From contig NZ_NIUC01000001.1 in assembly GCF_002807035.1 (NCBI RefSeq), positions 1,116,001 through 1,180,000 of the forward strand: DNA of 64,000 nt. The letters run 5' to 3'. The DNA comes from Algoriphagus formosus. Lineage in GTDB: Bacteria; Bacteroidota; Bacteroidia; Cytophagales; Cyclobacteriaceae. Made by a program: the position numbers and the translations under genes. Below are positions 17,881 to 27,675 of this stretch, one piece after another (the stretch's first letter is position 1; the number at the start of each line of letters is the position of its first letter). The notes beneath the pieces were generated by a model. The model ran no database searches. It saw only the letters and a program-made list of their open reading frames with translations, and was not told the DNA's origin.

Positions 17881-19125
17881 TTATTCTATCAAAGTGAAAA
17901 CCATCTGTCTAAACTTCCAATTCGTATCATCTCCATTGCCTGCACCACTTGTTTGCTTGAAAATGAGACCGATTACTTGCTCCTCTGGATCGGCAAAATA
18001 TTGGGTATTAAAGTAACCACCCCAATCAAACGTTCCTTCACTCCCCAGCCCTCCTCGAGCAACTCCATCCTCAGTGACCACTCCAAAAGCCAGTCCATAG
18101 TATTTATCCCCCGACCACAAGTCCCCTACTTGGTTTTTCATGATAGTTTCGATGGTCTTTGAACTCAGAATCCGATTACCATTCAATTCCCCCTGATTTA
18201 AATACATCTGAAGAAACTTTGCATAATCAGCCGTGGTGCTCGATAGACCCGCTCCGCCTGAGAAAAATCGTTTTGCTCCTTTCCTAGGGTAATCAGGATC
18301 GTAAAAGGTAACCGGGAAAGGCTGCCATTTTCCATCTTGATAAGTATGAACGGTAACTAAGCGCTCTCCCTGAGCATCATTCAGATAAAATCGGGTATCA
18401 TCCATTCCCAAAGGATCAAAAATCCGCTCTTTAAGAAAAACATCAAAAGGCTGACCGCTGATAATCTCCACAAAATAGCCAAGTACATCCAGGCCTTCGC
18501 TATAAGTATATTTTGTCCCAGGGTCATGATGTAGTGGAAGTTTGGCTAGGCGCTTGACACTCTCTTCAATGCTAATATTTTCAGTAGTGAACAGGTCAGT
18601 TACACCTGCTTCATGATAGATCATTTTCATCCGTTCATCTCCGTCTATCACTCCATAACCCAAACCTGAAGTGTGGGTGAGTAGATGTCTGATCGTGATC
18701 TCCTTGTCCGCAGGCCTTGTAGAAAAAGTAGTATCGCTATATCGAAAACCCGCCAAAACCTGTGGATTTTTGAATTCAGGGATATAGTTGGAAATAGGAT
18801 CATCTAGCCTAAACTTACCTTCTTCCCATAAAATCATCACTGCTGTGGCGGTAATCGCTTTGGTTTGAGAAGCTATACGAAAAATATGATCTTTTTCCAT
18901 CATAGTTTTGGAAGCCACGTCAGCGTATCCTTTTGCCTCATGATAGACAAGCTCCCCATCCTTTAAAACCATAGCTACTAATCCTGGAACTTTCTGATTG
19001 GCAATCGCATCATCCAGCATGGCATCCAGTTTTTGGACCCTATCGTTTAAGATTCGAGGAACTGATTGGGAGAAAACCAGTAAACTCGAAAAGAAGGCAA
19101 AAAGAAAAAGCGTGAAATTCTTCAT
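17881..19125 (-). CDS. Serine hydrolase of the class C beta-lactamase/esterase family
   Basis: A 414-residue secreted protein with signal peptide (ending about VFSQS). The nucleophile motif SxxK is SQTK, in a RIASQTKAIT context. HTSGLGYG and the late GTFDWGGYF segment (in place of KTG) are typical of the beta-lactamase-related esterase group. The usual YxN reads YSE here (YTYSEGLDVLG), which argues against true beta-lactamase activity. It likely hydrolyses esters or D-amino-acid peptides in the periplasm. It is a single gene, convergent with the MFS exporter. Confidence 0.88.
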   Translation of the reverse strand: MKNFTLFLFAFFSSLLVFSQSVPRILNDRVQKLDAMLDDAIANQKVPGLVAMVLKDGELVYHEAKGYADVASKTMMEKDHIFRIASQTKAITATAVMILWEEGKFRLDDPISNYIPEFKNPQVLAGFRYSDTTFSTRPADKEITIRHLLTHTSGLGYGVIDGDERMKMIYHEAGVTDLFTTENISIEESVKRLAKLPLHHDPGTKYTYSEGLDVLGYFVEIISGQPFDVFLKERIFDPLGMDDTRFYLNDAQGERLVTVHTYQDGKWQPFPVTFYDPDYPRKGAKRFFSGGAGLSSTTADYAKFLQMYLNQGELNGNRILSSKTIETIMKNQVGDLWSGDKYYGLAFGVVTEDGVARGGLGSEGTFDWGGYFNTQYFADPEEQVIGLIFKQTSGAGNGDDTNWKFRQMVFTLIE

Positions 19126-19387
19126 GTGTTTATTTTTTATTTCAATGCTCAGAACTTATCCCGCACCGATAGCAGAAAGTCAATATTAACATAAGGCATT
19201 TGAGTGACTTGTGGATAAAATATTCTTCCCTTAGCCCCCAAAGGCCCAAAACCATATCTGATCTATCCATGCTCAATATATGATCAAATCTTGGTGAATT
19301 CGAAAAAAAAGAAATAATAAAGAGCAACCTATCCCAAAGATAATTACGTAATAAGATTAATGATTTCTGGGACTAAATAAAATTTAT

Positions 19388-20170
19388 ATGAAAAATCCTG
19401 TTATTGTAGCATCCTTAGTTACACTTATGCTTTCCTCCTGTGCTGTAATTAGACAAGGGGAAGTAGGGGTGAAAAGTAAATTTGGGAAATTAAATCCAGC
19501 GATTCTGGAAGCCGGAATGACAGGATTTAATCCTTTTACTACTCGAATCATCAAGGTACCAATCCGCACAGTCAATCAGGAAATGCAGCTTAGCCTTCCC
19601 AGTAAGGAAGGATTGACAATAGATTCAGAGATTTCTATTCTATATAGCATCGAAAAAAATAAGGTTCCTTTCATCCTAGAGGATGTCGGTCAAAACTATG
19701 AGCGAGTGTTAATTATGAACGTGTTTCGCTCGGCGGCAGCAGATATAACATCTCAGTATATGGCCAAAGATATGCATTCAGGCATGCGGTCAGAGATAGA
19801 AAACAAGATTCAGGATAGAATGCACGAATCTTTAAGGGATCGAGGTTTTGTGGTGGAAAGAGTTTTGATGAAGAGCATTCAGCTGCCCGAAGAATTAAGC
19901 CGTGCTATCGAGCGAAAATTACAAGCAGAGCAAGAGGCTCAGCAAATGGAGTTCATTCTGGAGCGAGAACGCAAGGAGGCTGAAAGAAGAAGGATTGAAG
20001 CAGAAGGTACCCGGGCTGCACAAATTATCCTAGCAGAAGGTCTGGTAAGAGAAATTATCGAACTTAGAAGCATAGAAGCCTTTCGAGAGTTAGCGAATTC
20101 TCCAAATACAAAAATCATCATTACGGATGGAAAAGCACCGTTTTTGATCAATACACCTCAAGAAAAATAA
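19388..20170 (+). CDS. SPFH/prohibitin-family lipoprotein
   Basis: A 260-residue SPFH (stomatin/prohibitin) protein. Instead of a membrane helix it begins with a lipoprotein signal (MLSSC, Cys18), so it should sit outside the cytosol on a lipid anchor. The SPFH domain runs from about 22 to 170 (IRQGEVGVKSKFGKLNPAILEAG). A charged coiled coil follows at about 170-230, rich in Glu and Arg. It is a likely scaffold or ring-former in the membrane. It stands alone between divergent and convergent neighbours. Confidence 0.85.
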   Translation: MKNPVIVASLVTLMLSSCAVIRQGEVGVKSKFGKLNPAILEAGMTGFNPFTTRIIKVPIRTVNQEMQLSLPSKEGLTIDSEISILYSIEKNKVPFILEDVGQNYERVLIMNVFRSAAADITSQYMAKDMHSGMRSEIENKIQDRMHESLRDRGFVVERVLMKSIQLPEELSRAIERKLQAEQEAQQMEFILERERKEAERRRIEAEGTRAAQIILAEGLVREIIELRSIEAFRELANSPNTKIIITDGKAPFLINTPQEK

Positions 20171-20271
20171 CCAACATCAGATTTATTCTTCTCCAATAAA
20201 ACTAGAACTTAATACTTGTTGACCAAACTGCATTTTGAAGAACCTTGAAATAAATTTCTCGAAGGATTCTT

Positions 20272-21384
20272 CTATTTTGAAAGAAGAGATTTTGAAATAT
20301 GCTCCGCAACCGTCTCCGAGGCAGATTTATTCCCTAGCCTTTCTAAGATTTCATCGTATCCCTGTAGCATCTGCCCTTTATAAACAGGGTTATAAAGAAT
20401 CCTCTGAAGCTCGGCTTGAATATTTTCAGCCGAAAACTCGCCCTGAATCAACTCTTTCACTACCTCTCTTTCGGCTATAAGGTTGACCAAGGAAATGAAT
20501 GGAACACGGATCAATTTTTTTCCGATGGCATAGGATATGGGTGATGTTCGGTAAACGACAACTTGCGGAACGCGAAAAAGAGCTGTTTCCAGTGTAGCAG
20601 TACCAGAGGTTACTACTGCTGCGGTCGCATGGGATAGCAAATCATAGGTCTGTTTGAAAATCACCTTGATTCCGGCCTTTCTTGCAGGTTCATATAACTC
20701 AGAATCCAAGCTATCAACACCTGCCACTACCCATTGAGCATTTGGAAACTTGCTAACCAGGTTTACCATTTCTTGAAGCATCGCACTTATTTCCTGTTTT
20801 CTACTTCCTGGAAGAAGTGCAATAATCGGTACATAGCTCAATTCATTTTTTTGAAAAAAGAACTCATGCGGAGTAAACTTCTTTATTTCATCAAAAAGGG
20901 GATTCCCTACGTATTCCACATCCATTTCGAAACGCTTAAAAAAGTCAGGTTCAAAAGGCAGAATGCTGTAAATCTGATCGGTGATTGCCTTCAATTTCAG
21001 GGCCCGCTTTTGGTTCCAAGCCCATACTTTAGGAGGGATATAATAATGAACGGGAATACCTTTTTCCTTAGCAAAGGCTGCAATTTTCATATTAAAGCCC
21101 CCATAGTCAACTAGAATCAAGGCATCAGGTTGAAAAGCATTCAGATCATCCTTCACTAGTTTAAGGTACTTGAGTACTTTCCGAAAGCCTAATACTACTT
21201 CCAAAAACCCCATTAAGGCTACTTCTGAATAGTTAACAGCTAAATCTACTCCAGCCTCTTGGGAATAAGTCCCGCCCATTCCTCTAAACTGAATAGTTGT
21301 ATCGAGCTTGTGCATGGCCCGGACCAAATTCGAGGCATGTAAGTCGCCTGAGCGCTCACCGGAAATGATATAGACTTTTCTCAA
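20272..21384 (-). CDS. lpxB: Lipid-A-disaccharide synthase LpxB
   Basis: A 370-residue GT19 enzyme that joins UDP-2,3-diacylglucosamine and lipid X to form the lipid A disaccharide at the inner membrane. The N-terminal ISGERSGDLHASNLV and GMGG segments, VDYGGFNMKIA, PPKVWAWNQKR and LLPGSRKQEI are all LpxB signatures. No other lipid A genes are adjacent. It shares its strand with the frameshifted IVP gene and queD upstream. Confidence 0.95.
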   Translation of the reverse strand: MRKVYIISGERSGDLHASNLVRAMHKLDTTIQFRGMGGTYSQEAGVDLAVNYSEVALMGFLEVVLGFRKVLKYLKLVKDDLNAFQPDALILVDYGGFNMKIAAFAKEKGIPVHYYIPPKVWAWNQKRALKLKAITDQIYSILPFEPDFFKRFEMDVEYVGNPLFDEIKKFTPHEFFFQKNELSYVPIIALLPGSRKQEISAMLQEMVNLVSKFPNAQWVVAGVDSLDSELYEPARKAGIKVIFKQTYDLLSHATAAVVTSGTATLETALFRVPQVVVYRTSPISYAIGKKLIRVPFISLVNLIAEREVVKELIQGEFSAENIQAELQRILYNPVYKGQMLQGYDEILERLGNKSASETVAEHISKSLLSK

Positions 21385-21432
21385 TAGCTGTAAATAGTAA
21401 ATTGTAAAAGGTAAGTAGTCTGAGTTAATCGA

Positions 21433-21817
21433 TTATTTCTTAATGAAACAAAATTGATCAGCTTTTGCAATCATTGCATTTAACTTGATGTTTATTGCTT
21501 CGCATTTCTCAAGAATATCTTGAACTTCTTTATCAGAAACTAAACCACAATCTGATGCTACTTCAATCCAATGTCTAGTTTCATACTGCTCGGCATTGCT
21601 ATCTGTTAATTTTGAAATAAAGTGATTTACGTATCTTCTTTTACCCCATGATTCCGCAATCTGTGCACCAACGGACCTAGATGACCTTCGAATTTGATCT
21701 GTAAGTGAAAATCGCTCTTCAATTGGAAATTTTTTTAGAAATGAGGAAAACATCTCTTGCAAGCTCTCTTGACGGTTTATAAACATCAAGTTCATAGTAG
21801 TTTTTAACAAAGCCCAC
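21433..21817 (-). pseudogene. Four-helix bundle protein (23S rRNA IVP family) with N-terminal frameshift
   Basis: The family start, YYELDVYKPSRELARDVF, is encoded from about 21802 in one frame that then hits TGA at 21719-21721. The rest of the protein (FPIEERFSLTDQIRRSSRS... to the stop at 21433) lies in the next frame. The switch falls at a run of seven A on the minus strand (seven T near 21730-21736); six would restore one continuous protein. The possible start is GTG at 21817. A shorter product from TTG 21810 or ATG 21795 would have a scrambled first helix. IVP proteins are small helical bundles of unknown role. The shift may be a real lesion, a sequencing error or slippage. Confidence 0.8.
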
Positions 21818-21970
21818 TTTTACAAAAATTGATTGAAGGAAACCTTAAAATCAGTAAAAACATCAAAAATACCAAGTAGAATTGAAAAACGGGTAGAACC
21901 ACTCACTATTCACCACTAACTACTTACAAAAAATCAACAAATTCTCTGTGGTAAAACCAAAGTAGAAACC

Positions 21971-22390
21971 TTACTCTCCTCGATACTCCACGAAGTTCCT
22001 CGGGGTTTCGTAAAGTGTCAATTTATGTAAACCTCCCTTGGGAGTGATTTCTTTGATTGCAGGTTCTAATATCTTCCAAAACTCCATGACTAGGATTTCG
22101 CATGAAGCCATTTTTCCTTGCATGAAATCCACGTCCATATTTAGGTTTTTATGATCTACTTTATCGATAACCAGCTTTTTGATCAAACTACTCAAATCCT
22201 TCAAATCTACCACAAAACCGGTTTCTGGATCAGGAATTCCTTTTACCGTCACAATCAACTCAAAGTTATGTCCATGCCAGTTCACATTGGCACAGGGACC
22301 AAAAACCTCAAAATTTTTCTCTTCGGACCAGTTTGGATTCCAAAGTTTATGTGCGGCGTTGAAATGCTCTTTTCTACAAACGTAAATCAT
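21971..22390 (-). CDS. queD: 6-carboxytetrahydropterin synthase / 6-pyruvoyl-tetrahydropterin synthase family (QueD-like)
   Basis: A 139-residue T-fold enzyme. The zinc ligands are the histidine of HFNAAH and the two of HGHNF. The catalytic cysteine lies in FGPCANVNWHGH, spaced C-x5-HGH. That spacing resembles eukaryotic PTPS rather than the usual C-x4-HGH of QueD, so either name could be right. In queuosine synthesis QueD makes 6-carboxytetrahydropterin, the substrate of QueE; a queE gene lies at 34501-35127, which favours QueD. ATG 22390 is preferred over the TTG at 22411. Confidence 0.88.
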   Translation of the reverse strand: MIYVCRKEHFNAAHKLWNPNWSEEKNFEVFGPCANVNWHGHNFELIVTVKGIPDPETGFVVDLKDLSSLIKKLVIDKVDHKNLNMDVDFMQGKMASCEILVMEFWKILEPAIKEITPKGGLHKLTLYETPRNFVEYRGE

Positions 22391-22443
22391 CTGAAATAAA
22401 ATTCGCTGCAAAGGTAGCCAAAAGATCAGAGATAGAAAATCCT

Positions 22444-22478
22444 CAAAAACACAAAAGCCCCGGTTTTACCCGGGGCTT
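22444..22478 (-). terminator. Intrinsic terminator for the protease operon
   Basis: AAGCCCCGG (22455-22463) pairs with CCGGGGCTT (22470-22478); on the minus strand it is followed by a T-rich tract. It lies just past the stop codon at 22499. Confidence 0.88.
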
Positions 22479-22498
22479 CTAGGTTGATTTCAAATCGA

Positions 22499-23200
22499 TT
22501 AGGCTTCGTTAAGCTTTTGGAAAAAGAGCACCAAGTGATCCTCTCTGGAGAGATTCAATTTGTTGTCTTTTACAATTTGCTTCGCTAAATCCTGATCCTT
22601 TTCATTCAAAGATTTGATGATGTTATTTGTCTTGTTTCGAACAGAGTTGACATTGTTATTTGCATCAATCAGATAGAAGTTCTCCTCAAAAACAAACATT
22701 CGACCAGCTGTGGGAGCATAGCTATTCTTAGGTGGTGTTACTAAATCGGTAACAAATTTACGAACCAAGGTATACTTTTCTCCCTCAGCAATCACATTGA
22801 CAAGATCAGTAGCTTTCACTCCATTAATCATATCATAGCCTTTCTTGAAAAGCAATCTTGTCAAAAGCCCTTCTTCAGTATTATTTGCTATCACGATAGA
22901 AGGTCTTTCCAGCATGGCGTACTCCACATAAGACTTATTCAAATAAATCTTATTTCCAGCTTCATTGATTACCTCAAGTTCATTTTCATAAATATTGAAT
23001 CGATAAGCGACATTCTCTTTTAATCCTGCATTACTAAGCGATAAATCTGCTCTAGACCAATCAGCAAATAGGTAGGGAGAACCCTCAACACCGTCATATC
23101 CTGATATTCGTGCCGGTGCTCCATTCAAATCAAAGTTTGCAATCTGCGCAAAGCTTGAATTGGCTAAAAAAAGGAACAGAACTACTAATAGTTTTCTCAT
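22499..23200 (-). CDS. Secreted protein of unknown function, coupled to the protease gene
   Basis: A 233-residue protein with a clear signal peptide (MRKLLVVLFLFLANSSFAQ). The mature part (about 214 residues) shows no motif I recognise; it has mixed alpha/beta character and a Lys/Asp-rich helical tail. Its ATG overlaps the protease stop codon by 4 bp, so the two are translated together. This suggests a partner of the secreted protease, such as a chaperone, inhibitor or surface subunit, but nothing in the sequence proves it. It lacks a T9SS C-terminal domain. Confidence 0.8.
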   Translation of the reverse strand: MRKLLVVLFLFLANSSFAQIANFDLNGAPARISGYDGVEGSPYLFADWSRADLSLSNAGLKENVAYRFNIYENELEVINEAGNKIYLNKSYVEYAMLERPSIVIANNTEEGLLTRLLFKKGYDMINGVKATDLVNVIAEGEKYTLVRKFVTDLVTPPKNSYAPTAGRMFVFEENFYLIDANNNVNSVRNKTNNIIKSLNEKDQDLAKQIVKDNKLNLSREDHLVLFFQKLNEA

Positions 23201-26200
23201 TGTTTAATTACTTTTTTGTGTAAGGTTAAATTGTTGGTATTGATTTTCAATATGTAAAGTCCCTGTCTAGCAGGAAGGTTCATTACGATTTCAAGTTCAT
23301 CAGTGTTTTTACCGACCTCAGTCCTACGATATTCTCTTCCTGCCATATCAACTAGGGAAAGAGTCAGCGGACCACGATAGGTATTGGAAACATAAACTTT
23401 GACTTTATCATCTGATGGAATAGGTCCTACGAATATTCCAAATCGAGCTAGATCTTGCTCTTGGTTTGGTATCGAAGAAATCACCACCGGATCGGAAACA
23501 CGGTTGCAAATATCATTAAATATTGCCACCTGGTAAGACCCATCTGACTCAGCATTGATAGACCTGGAAGTTGCGCCTGATATTGCGACTCCATTTAGAT
23601 ACCACTGGTATGCATTTCCGGGTTGCTGAGAGGTTAAGGTCGTCCCATTTGCTACGATCTCCGGTTTTGTCAAATCATTGCTTCCAATTTCAACAGCCTG
23701 CTCAAAAACAGTAGATCCATCATCATTTGATATCGTTAAAGTAACTGTGTAAGACCCCGGAGTATCAAATACAAAGAATGGATTTTCCAACTCTGATTCG
23801 CCTAAACCACCGAAGTCCCAGCTAAAGTTAGAAATAGCACCTTCACTCAGGTTGTCAAATGTAACTGCAGCACCTGCACAAGGATATTGTACCGTGAAGT
23901 TTGCGAAAAGCACATCCTCACAATTTTGAGTCAACCATCCATCCGAATTAGTAATCTCAGCATCCGTACCAAGATTGATAATTGCATCTCCTTCTAGATC
24001 AACATTTTCAACGCTTAGATTTTCAAAGCAGTACTTTCGGTAGACATTATGTATGATTTGTCCTTTATTCCCTGCTTGAATCTTCGCCCCTAAGTCAGAA
24101 GTGGCATTAGCAGAAATATTCTCCAAAATTGTCAATTTTCCGGAAGGACCTAAGTCAAAGACGGAAGCTTCTCCCAAGGCCAATTCAGATATTGTCAAAA
24201 CTTCTCGATCTAAAAGAACAGTAGAGTTAGATGCAGTGATTTTGTCTACTCCTGCACTTAACAAGGTCAACTCGCCCGATTGAACGTCCAATTCGGTAAT
24301 ATTCTCAGATGCAAGTTGATTAAACAGCCCGTTCTCTCCCGTAAATATTGCTTTGATATCTGATTTGATGCTTGCTTGTGGTTCAGCAATAAAATCTTCC
24401 TCAAAGGTGATTGAGGTAAAGCTACCGTCAATAGAACCAGCACCTACCATCTCTAACAAATTCACCTCCAATGACTCTAATGCTACCTCAAGATTGGCCT
24501 CATCGATCCGGACATCTCCTAGCTTTTCCGCTGCAATTAATCTCCAATTTCCTGTATTGAAATTAAGTCCTACATTTTCAAACGCTGTTTGACCAAATTC
24601 AATAATCTGTGCATTAGAAAGGTCATTTTCAAAGGTCAATGTACCGTTTCGGATCTCTGTGATTTGATTGCTAACGCGGAATCCGTTGGTCACATTGATA
24701 TTATTTCCTCCCAGATCAAAAGTCACGACCTGATCTCCGAATAAATTCACACTGAAGGCATTTACCGAAGCAGAAAGATTGACGGCGGTGTTTCCTCCTT
24801 CAGTACCTTCAAATACCACACGAGTTCCATTTGAAGGAATCTTTCCGGCTGGACTTCCCTGAGGAGTCAAAGACCAGTTATTACCCTCATTCCAAGAACC
24901 TTCCGTCCCACCTATCCAATAAAGCGTTTCTTCAGCTCCATCAATAGTTCCGGCTGTAAATACCATGGAATACTGCTGTACTCCAAACTCAAGTGAATTC
25001 TTATGACTTACCCGTACAGTGTAGCGTTTTGCCTCAGGAGCATCGATCAAGACTTGTTCAACATTATCCCTGAAATTATCTTTCGTTCTATCTCCTCGTG
25101 CTCCTGCACGCAATGAGGGATCCAAAGACCAAGGAAAAAACTCTTTTCCATCCTCATCAAAAATCCTAAGATCCAAGTCGTTAACGAGCATCAAATCGGT
25201 TGGATTATTGGACTGTCCAGGAGGTGAGCCCGCAGGATCAGTCCAAGCTATAGTCACTCGAATGGGGGTGACACCATCAGAGATAAAATCAAATTCCTGT
25301 ACCTCTCCATCAGCAAGAAGTTCTTCCCTGATAAATTGTGAAGAACCGTCTTCGTTTAAAACAATTTTAGCTGCAGCATTTACATCCAGGAGCCCCCAGC
25401 CAAACATATAATCTGGCCCTGGAGCTGGACCAGCCTCCTTTGCGGTATGAATAGCCAAAGCTTTCAAGGCAGAAGAGAGCATAAATCTCCCTGAGTTTCG
25501 CTCTGAGTACAATTGCTGAAGCAAAAACATTGACCCAGTTGCATTAGGTGCAGCCATAGACGTTCCGCTTTGGCTTGCATAACTATCCCCTCCTTGAGGA
25601 CCGATGGAAGCACTAAATACATTGACGCCCATGGCCACCAAGTCTGGCTTAATCCTACCATCATCTACAGGACCCCAAGAAGAAAATCCACTCATTTGTA
25701 CATCTTGAGGAGACTTGTAATCGAGTACTCGCTCTACCGCCCCAATCGCAAAATTATTCTTTGCGACACCTTCAGGACCGATAGTATCATCTGGGCCGTC
25801 TGGATCACGGGTACCGTCTCCTACGTCATCTCTATCATTTCCTGCTGACCAAACTACAGAGTAGTAAGGTTTAGTAAAAAGTAATTCATCTATTGCCTGA
25901 CTCTTGGTGGAATAAAATCCAAATCTCCAATCCTTGTCAGGATCAACATTAGCGTTGCCAAACCAAGTCCAAGACCCTCCATTACTTCTCCAGCCAAGGA
26001 CAATACCATAGGAATGATTAGAAATCAGCATTCCATTGGGCTTGGTGGCAGGGTCATAAGCATTTGCATTCATCTTGGAAATGTCTGCGTCCCAGTTAAA
26101 AGACCATCCTGTGGCTTCATAGGCCATTCCCTTTGCTTGAGAGTTAGCTCCCCCTCCCATTACCGTACCACTTACGTGAGTTGCATGCGTACTGAGATCT

Positions 26201-26658
26201 TCTGAGGATCCATCAATTTGTGTTAATCTACCTCCAAATTCAACATGGTCAGGCTTTGGTCGTGTCTGATCAAAAACACCGACCGTCAGCCCTTTTCCTG
26301 TCAGATTTAAACCCAAATCTCCACCGGGTTGAAGGTGAACAGCACCCGTGGTTATGGCTGCATTTGTATTATGTGGGGCATATAGCACTGGAGCCCCTGA
26401 TTCATCCAAATATTGAATCTTAGAAGTAAAACCATCCTCAAGAACAAGCATTCCATCTGCATTCAGGTAGCTGAACTTTTGAGAAATATTAGGTTGCGGT
26501 ATATAGCGCAGTTTATCTAGTCTTTGTTGAAGACTGGATTTTACAGTTTCTCTTGCTTTTTGAAGTAGGGCTTCTTTGCTCTTATTGTCTTGAGCGCTAA
26601 TCTGCGAACCAAGTGCTATTACAAAGGCACAGGTTAATAGGGTAATTTTTCTCCTCAT
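23197..26658 (-). CDS. Subtilisin-like serine protease (S8) with PKD domain and T9SS sorting domain
   Basis: A 1153-residue secreted protease. The signal peptide ends about ISAQ. The S8 domain carries Asp130, His158 (HATH), the oxyanion Asn274 (SAGND) and Ser367 (GTSMAAPN). A proprotein-convertase-like beta domain follows at about 430-570. Residues about 580-930 are a long beta-rich repeat region. A PKD domain (SWDFGG...YTVTLTI) lies near 940-1000, then an Ig-like region. The last 80 residues (from RFGIFVGPIPSDD to LHKKVIKQ) are a type A sorting domain, so the protein should pass the outer membrane by T9SS and be attached or released at the surface. It is coupled to the 22499-23200 gene. Confidence 0.94.
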   Translation of the reverse strand: MRRKITLLTCAFVIALGSQISAQDNKSKEALLQKARETVKSSLQQRLDKLRYIPQPNISQKFSYLNADGMLVLEDGFTSKIQYLDESGAPVLYAPHNTNAAITTGAVHLQPGGDLGLNLTGKGLTVGVFDQTRPKPDHVEFGGRLTQIDGSSEDLSTHATHVSGTVMGGGANSQAKGMAYEATGWSFNWDADISKMNANAYDPATKPNGMLISNHSYGIVLGWRSNGGSWTWFGNANVDPDKDWRFGFYSTKSQAIDELLFTKPYYSVVWSAGNDRDDVGDGTRDPDGPDDTIGPEGVAKNNFAIGAVERVLDYKSPQDVQMSGFSSWGPVDDGRIKPDLVAMGVNVFSASIGPQGGDSYASQSGTSMAAPNATGSMFLLQQLYSERNSGRFMLSSALKALAIHTAKEAGPAPGPDYMFGWGLLDVNAAAKIVLNEDGSSQFIREELLADGEVQEFDFISDGVTPIRVTIAWTDPAGSPPGQSNNPTDLMLVNDLDLRIFDEDGKEFFPWSLDPSLRAGARGDRTKDNFRDNVEQVLIDAPEAKRYTVRVSHKNSLEFGVQQYSMVFTAGTIDGAEETLYWIGGTEGSWNEGNNWSLTPQGSPAGKIPSNGTRVVFEGTEGGNTAVNLSASVNAFSVNLFGDQVVTFDLGGNNINVTNGFRVSNQITEIRNGTLTFENDLSNAQIIEFGQTAFENVGLNFNTGNWRLIAAEKLGDVRIDEANLEVALESLEVNLLEMVGAGSIDGSFTSITFEEDFIAEPQASIKSDIKAIFTGENGLFNQLASENITELDVQSGELTLLSAGVDKITASNSTVLLDREVLTISELALGEASVFDLGPSGKLTILENISANATSDLGAKIQAGNKGQIIHNVYRKYCFENLSVENVDLEGDAIINLGTDAEITNSDGWLTQNCEDVLFANFTVQYPCAGAAVTFDNLSEGAISNFSWDFGGLGESELENPFFVFDTPGSYTVTLTISNDDGSTVFEQAVEIGSNDLTKPEIVANGTTLTSQQPGNAYQWYLNGVAISGATSRSINAESDGSYQVAIFNDICNRVSDPVVISSIPNQEQDLARFGIFVGPIPSDDKVKVYVSNTYRGPLTLSLVDMAGREYRRTEVGKNTDELEIVMNLPARQGLYILKINTNNLTLHKKVIKQ

Positions 26659-26780
26659 ACTTATTCAAACTTCCACTCTTACACTTGGGTTTAATTCTCA
26701 ATTATTTTTTTGAAAATAATTAGCTAAAAATAAAACATAGTCATCAATAAGTCTTAAAACTTTTGATGAATTGCACTTTT

Positions 26781-26813
26781 AAAACAAAAAAAGGAGGGTT
26801 TCCCCTCCTTTTT
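26781..26813 (-). terminator. Intrinsic terminator after the SusC-SusD operon
   Basis: AAAAGGAGGG (26789-26798) pairs with CCCTCCTTTT (26803-26812) and is followed by T-rich sequence on the minus strand. It separates the SusCD operon from the protease gene. Confidence 0.85.
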
Positions 26814-26831
26814 CATGTTAAAGGTTGTGAA

Positions 26832-27659
26832 TTAATCTTTCACCAAGACCGTAGTACCATCGATGTTGTTGTTTGGATCACTCCAATAAACTGTCATCGT
26901 GTTAGTAGCTGGATCAAATGCTCCAACTAAAGGCTCTACTCTTGGCGCAGAAATATTGAATTCTCTCTGACCAGGTCTTAAGAAGGTCAAGGCATTACAG
27001 TTGTCTCCGTAGATCGCCTGCTGAACGGTACCGAAGCCAAAGGCTGCGTAAAGACCAGCAGAAATATCAGAAACCACATACTCGCCAATCGCTCCATCTA
27101 CAGGAGTTACAGTCACGGTTGAAGTAAATGTACCAAATCGTGAATCACTAGTAGCAGTCCAAGTATCAGCAGCTGTGGAAATATTAGACTCACATATTAC
27201 ATTAATATTTAAATCCAATGTTCCATAGTTATCTGAAACCTCAGCACCTGTAGCTGACTCCATAACCAATCCTAATACTGGTGATTCAGAAGGATCTATG
27301 TTTCCAGTAAGAATGGTGACTGGGAAAGTCGCTATAAACTCCCCGGCAGGGATAGTCACGGTAGTACCAGTAAAATCTACATGTACACCTTGTACTGCAG
27401 TAGAAGCAGGGTCAACACCAATGGTGATGTTGATTGCACTAGATGCATCAGTGGAAACACGATTGACTTGAATATCAAATTGATCGGTTTGCTCTGCATT
27501 TCTTCTCACCTGAGTGGTGGTTAGACCATTTGGTAGATTACCAGCATTGAATTCCACCTCATTGCCTGAAAAGAATACATCTCTCCCCGGATCGTCGAAG
27601 CAGGAAGTCATTACCACTGCGGCAAGGACAACTGCTAGATAGTTATATATCTTTCTCAT
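26832..27659 (-). CDS. Surface lipoprotein with Calx-beta/DUF4843-like domain, third gene of the SusCD operon
   Basis: A 275-residue lipoprotein (MTSCFDD, lipobox Cys20) starting at ATG 27659; the frame extends further upstream into the SusD gene, but only this start gives a signal peptide. Residues about 25-150 look like a Calx-beta/DUF4843-type beta-sandwich (GVHVDFTGTTVTIPAG). The C-terminal half ends in DPATNTMTVYWSDPNN, a pattern seen in surface glycan- or peptide-binding proteins after SusD genes. It lies 16 bp after SusD and probably helps capture the ligand of the SusCD pair. Confidence 0.82.
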   Translation of the reverse strand: MRKIYNYLAVVLAAVVMTSCFDDPGRDVFFSGNEVEFNAGNLPNGLTTTQVRRNAEQTDQFDIQVNRVSTDASSAINITIGVDPASTAVQGVHVDFTGTTVTIPAGEFIATFPVTILTGNIDPSESPVLGLVMESATGAEVSDNYGTLDLNINVICESNISTAADTWTATSDSRFGTFTSTVTVTPVDGAIGEYVVSDISAGLYAAFGFGTVQQAIYGDNCNALTFLRPGQREFNISAPRVEPLVGAFDPATNTMTVYWSDPNNNIDGTTVLVKD

Positions 27660-27675
27660 GATTGATTTCTGTTTT

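Noticed and set aside
19142-19327. A 61-codon minus-strand frame in the gap upstream of the serine hydrolase
   Set aside because: No ribosome-binding or promoter context, composition unlike a protein, and it fills an ordinary divergent promoter gap.
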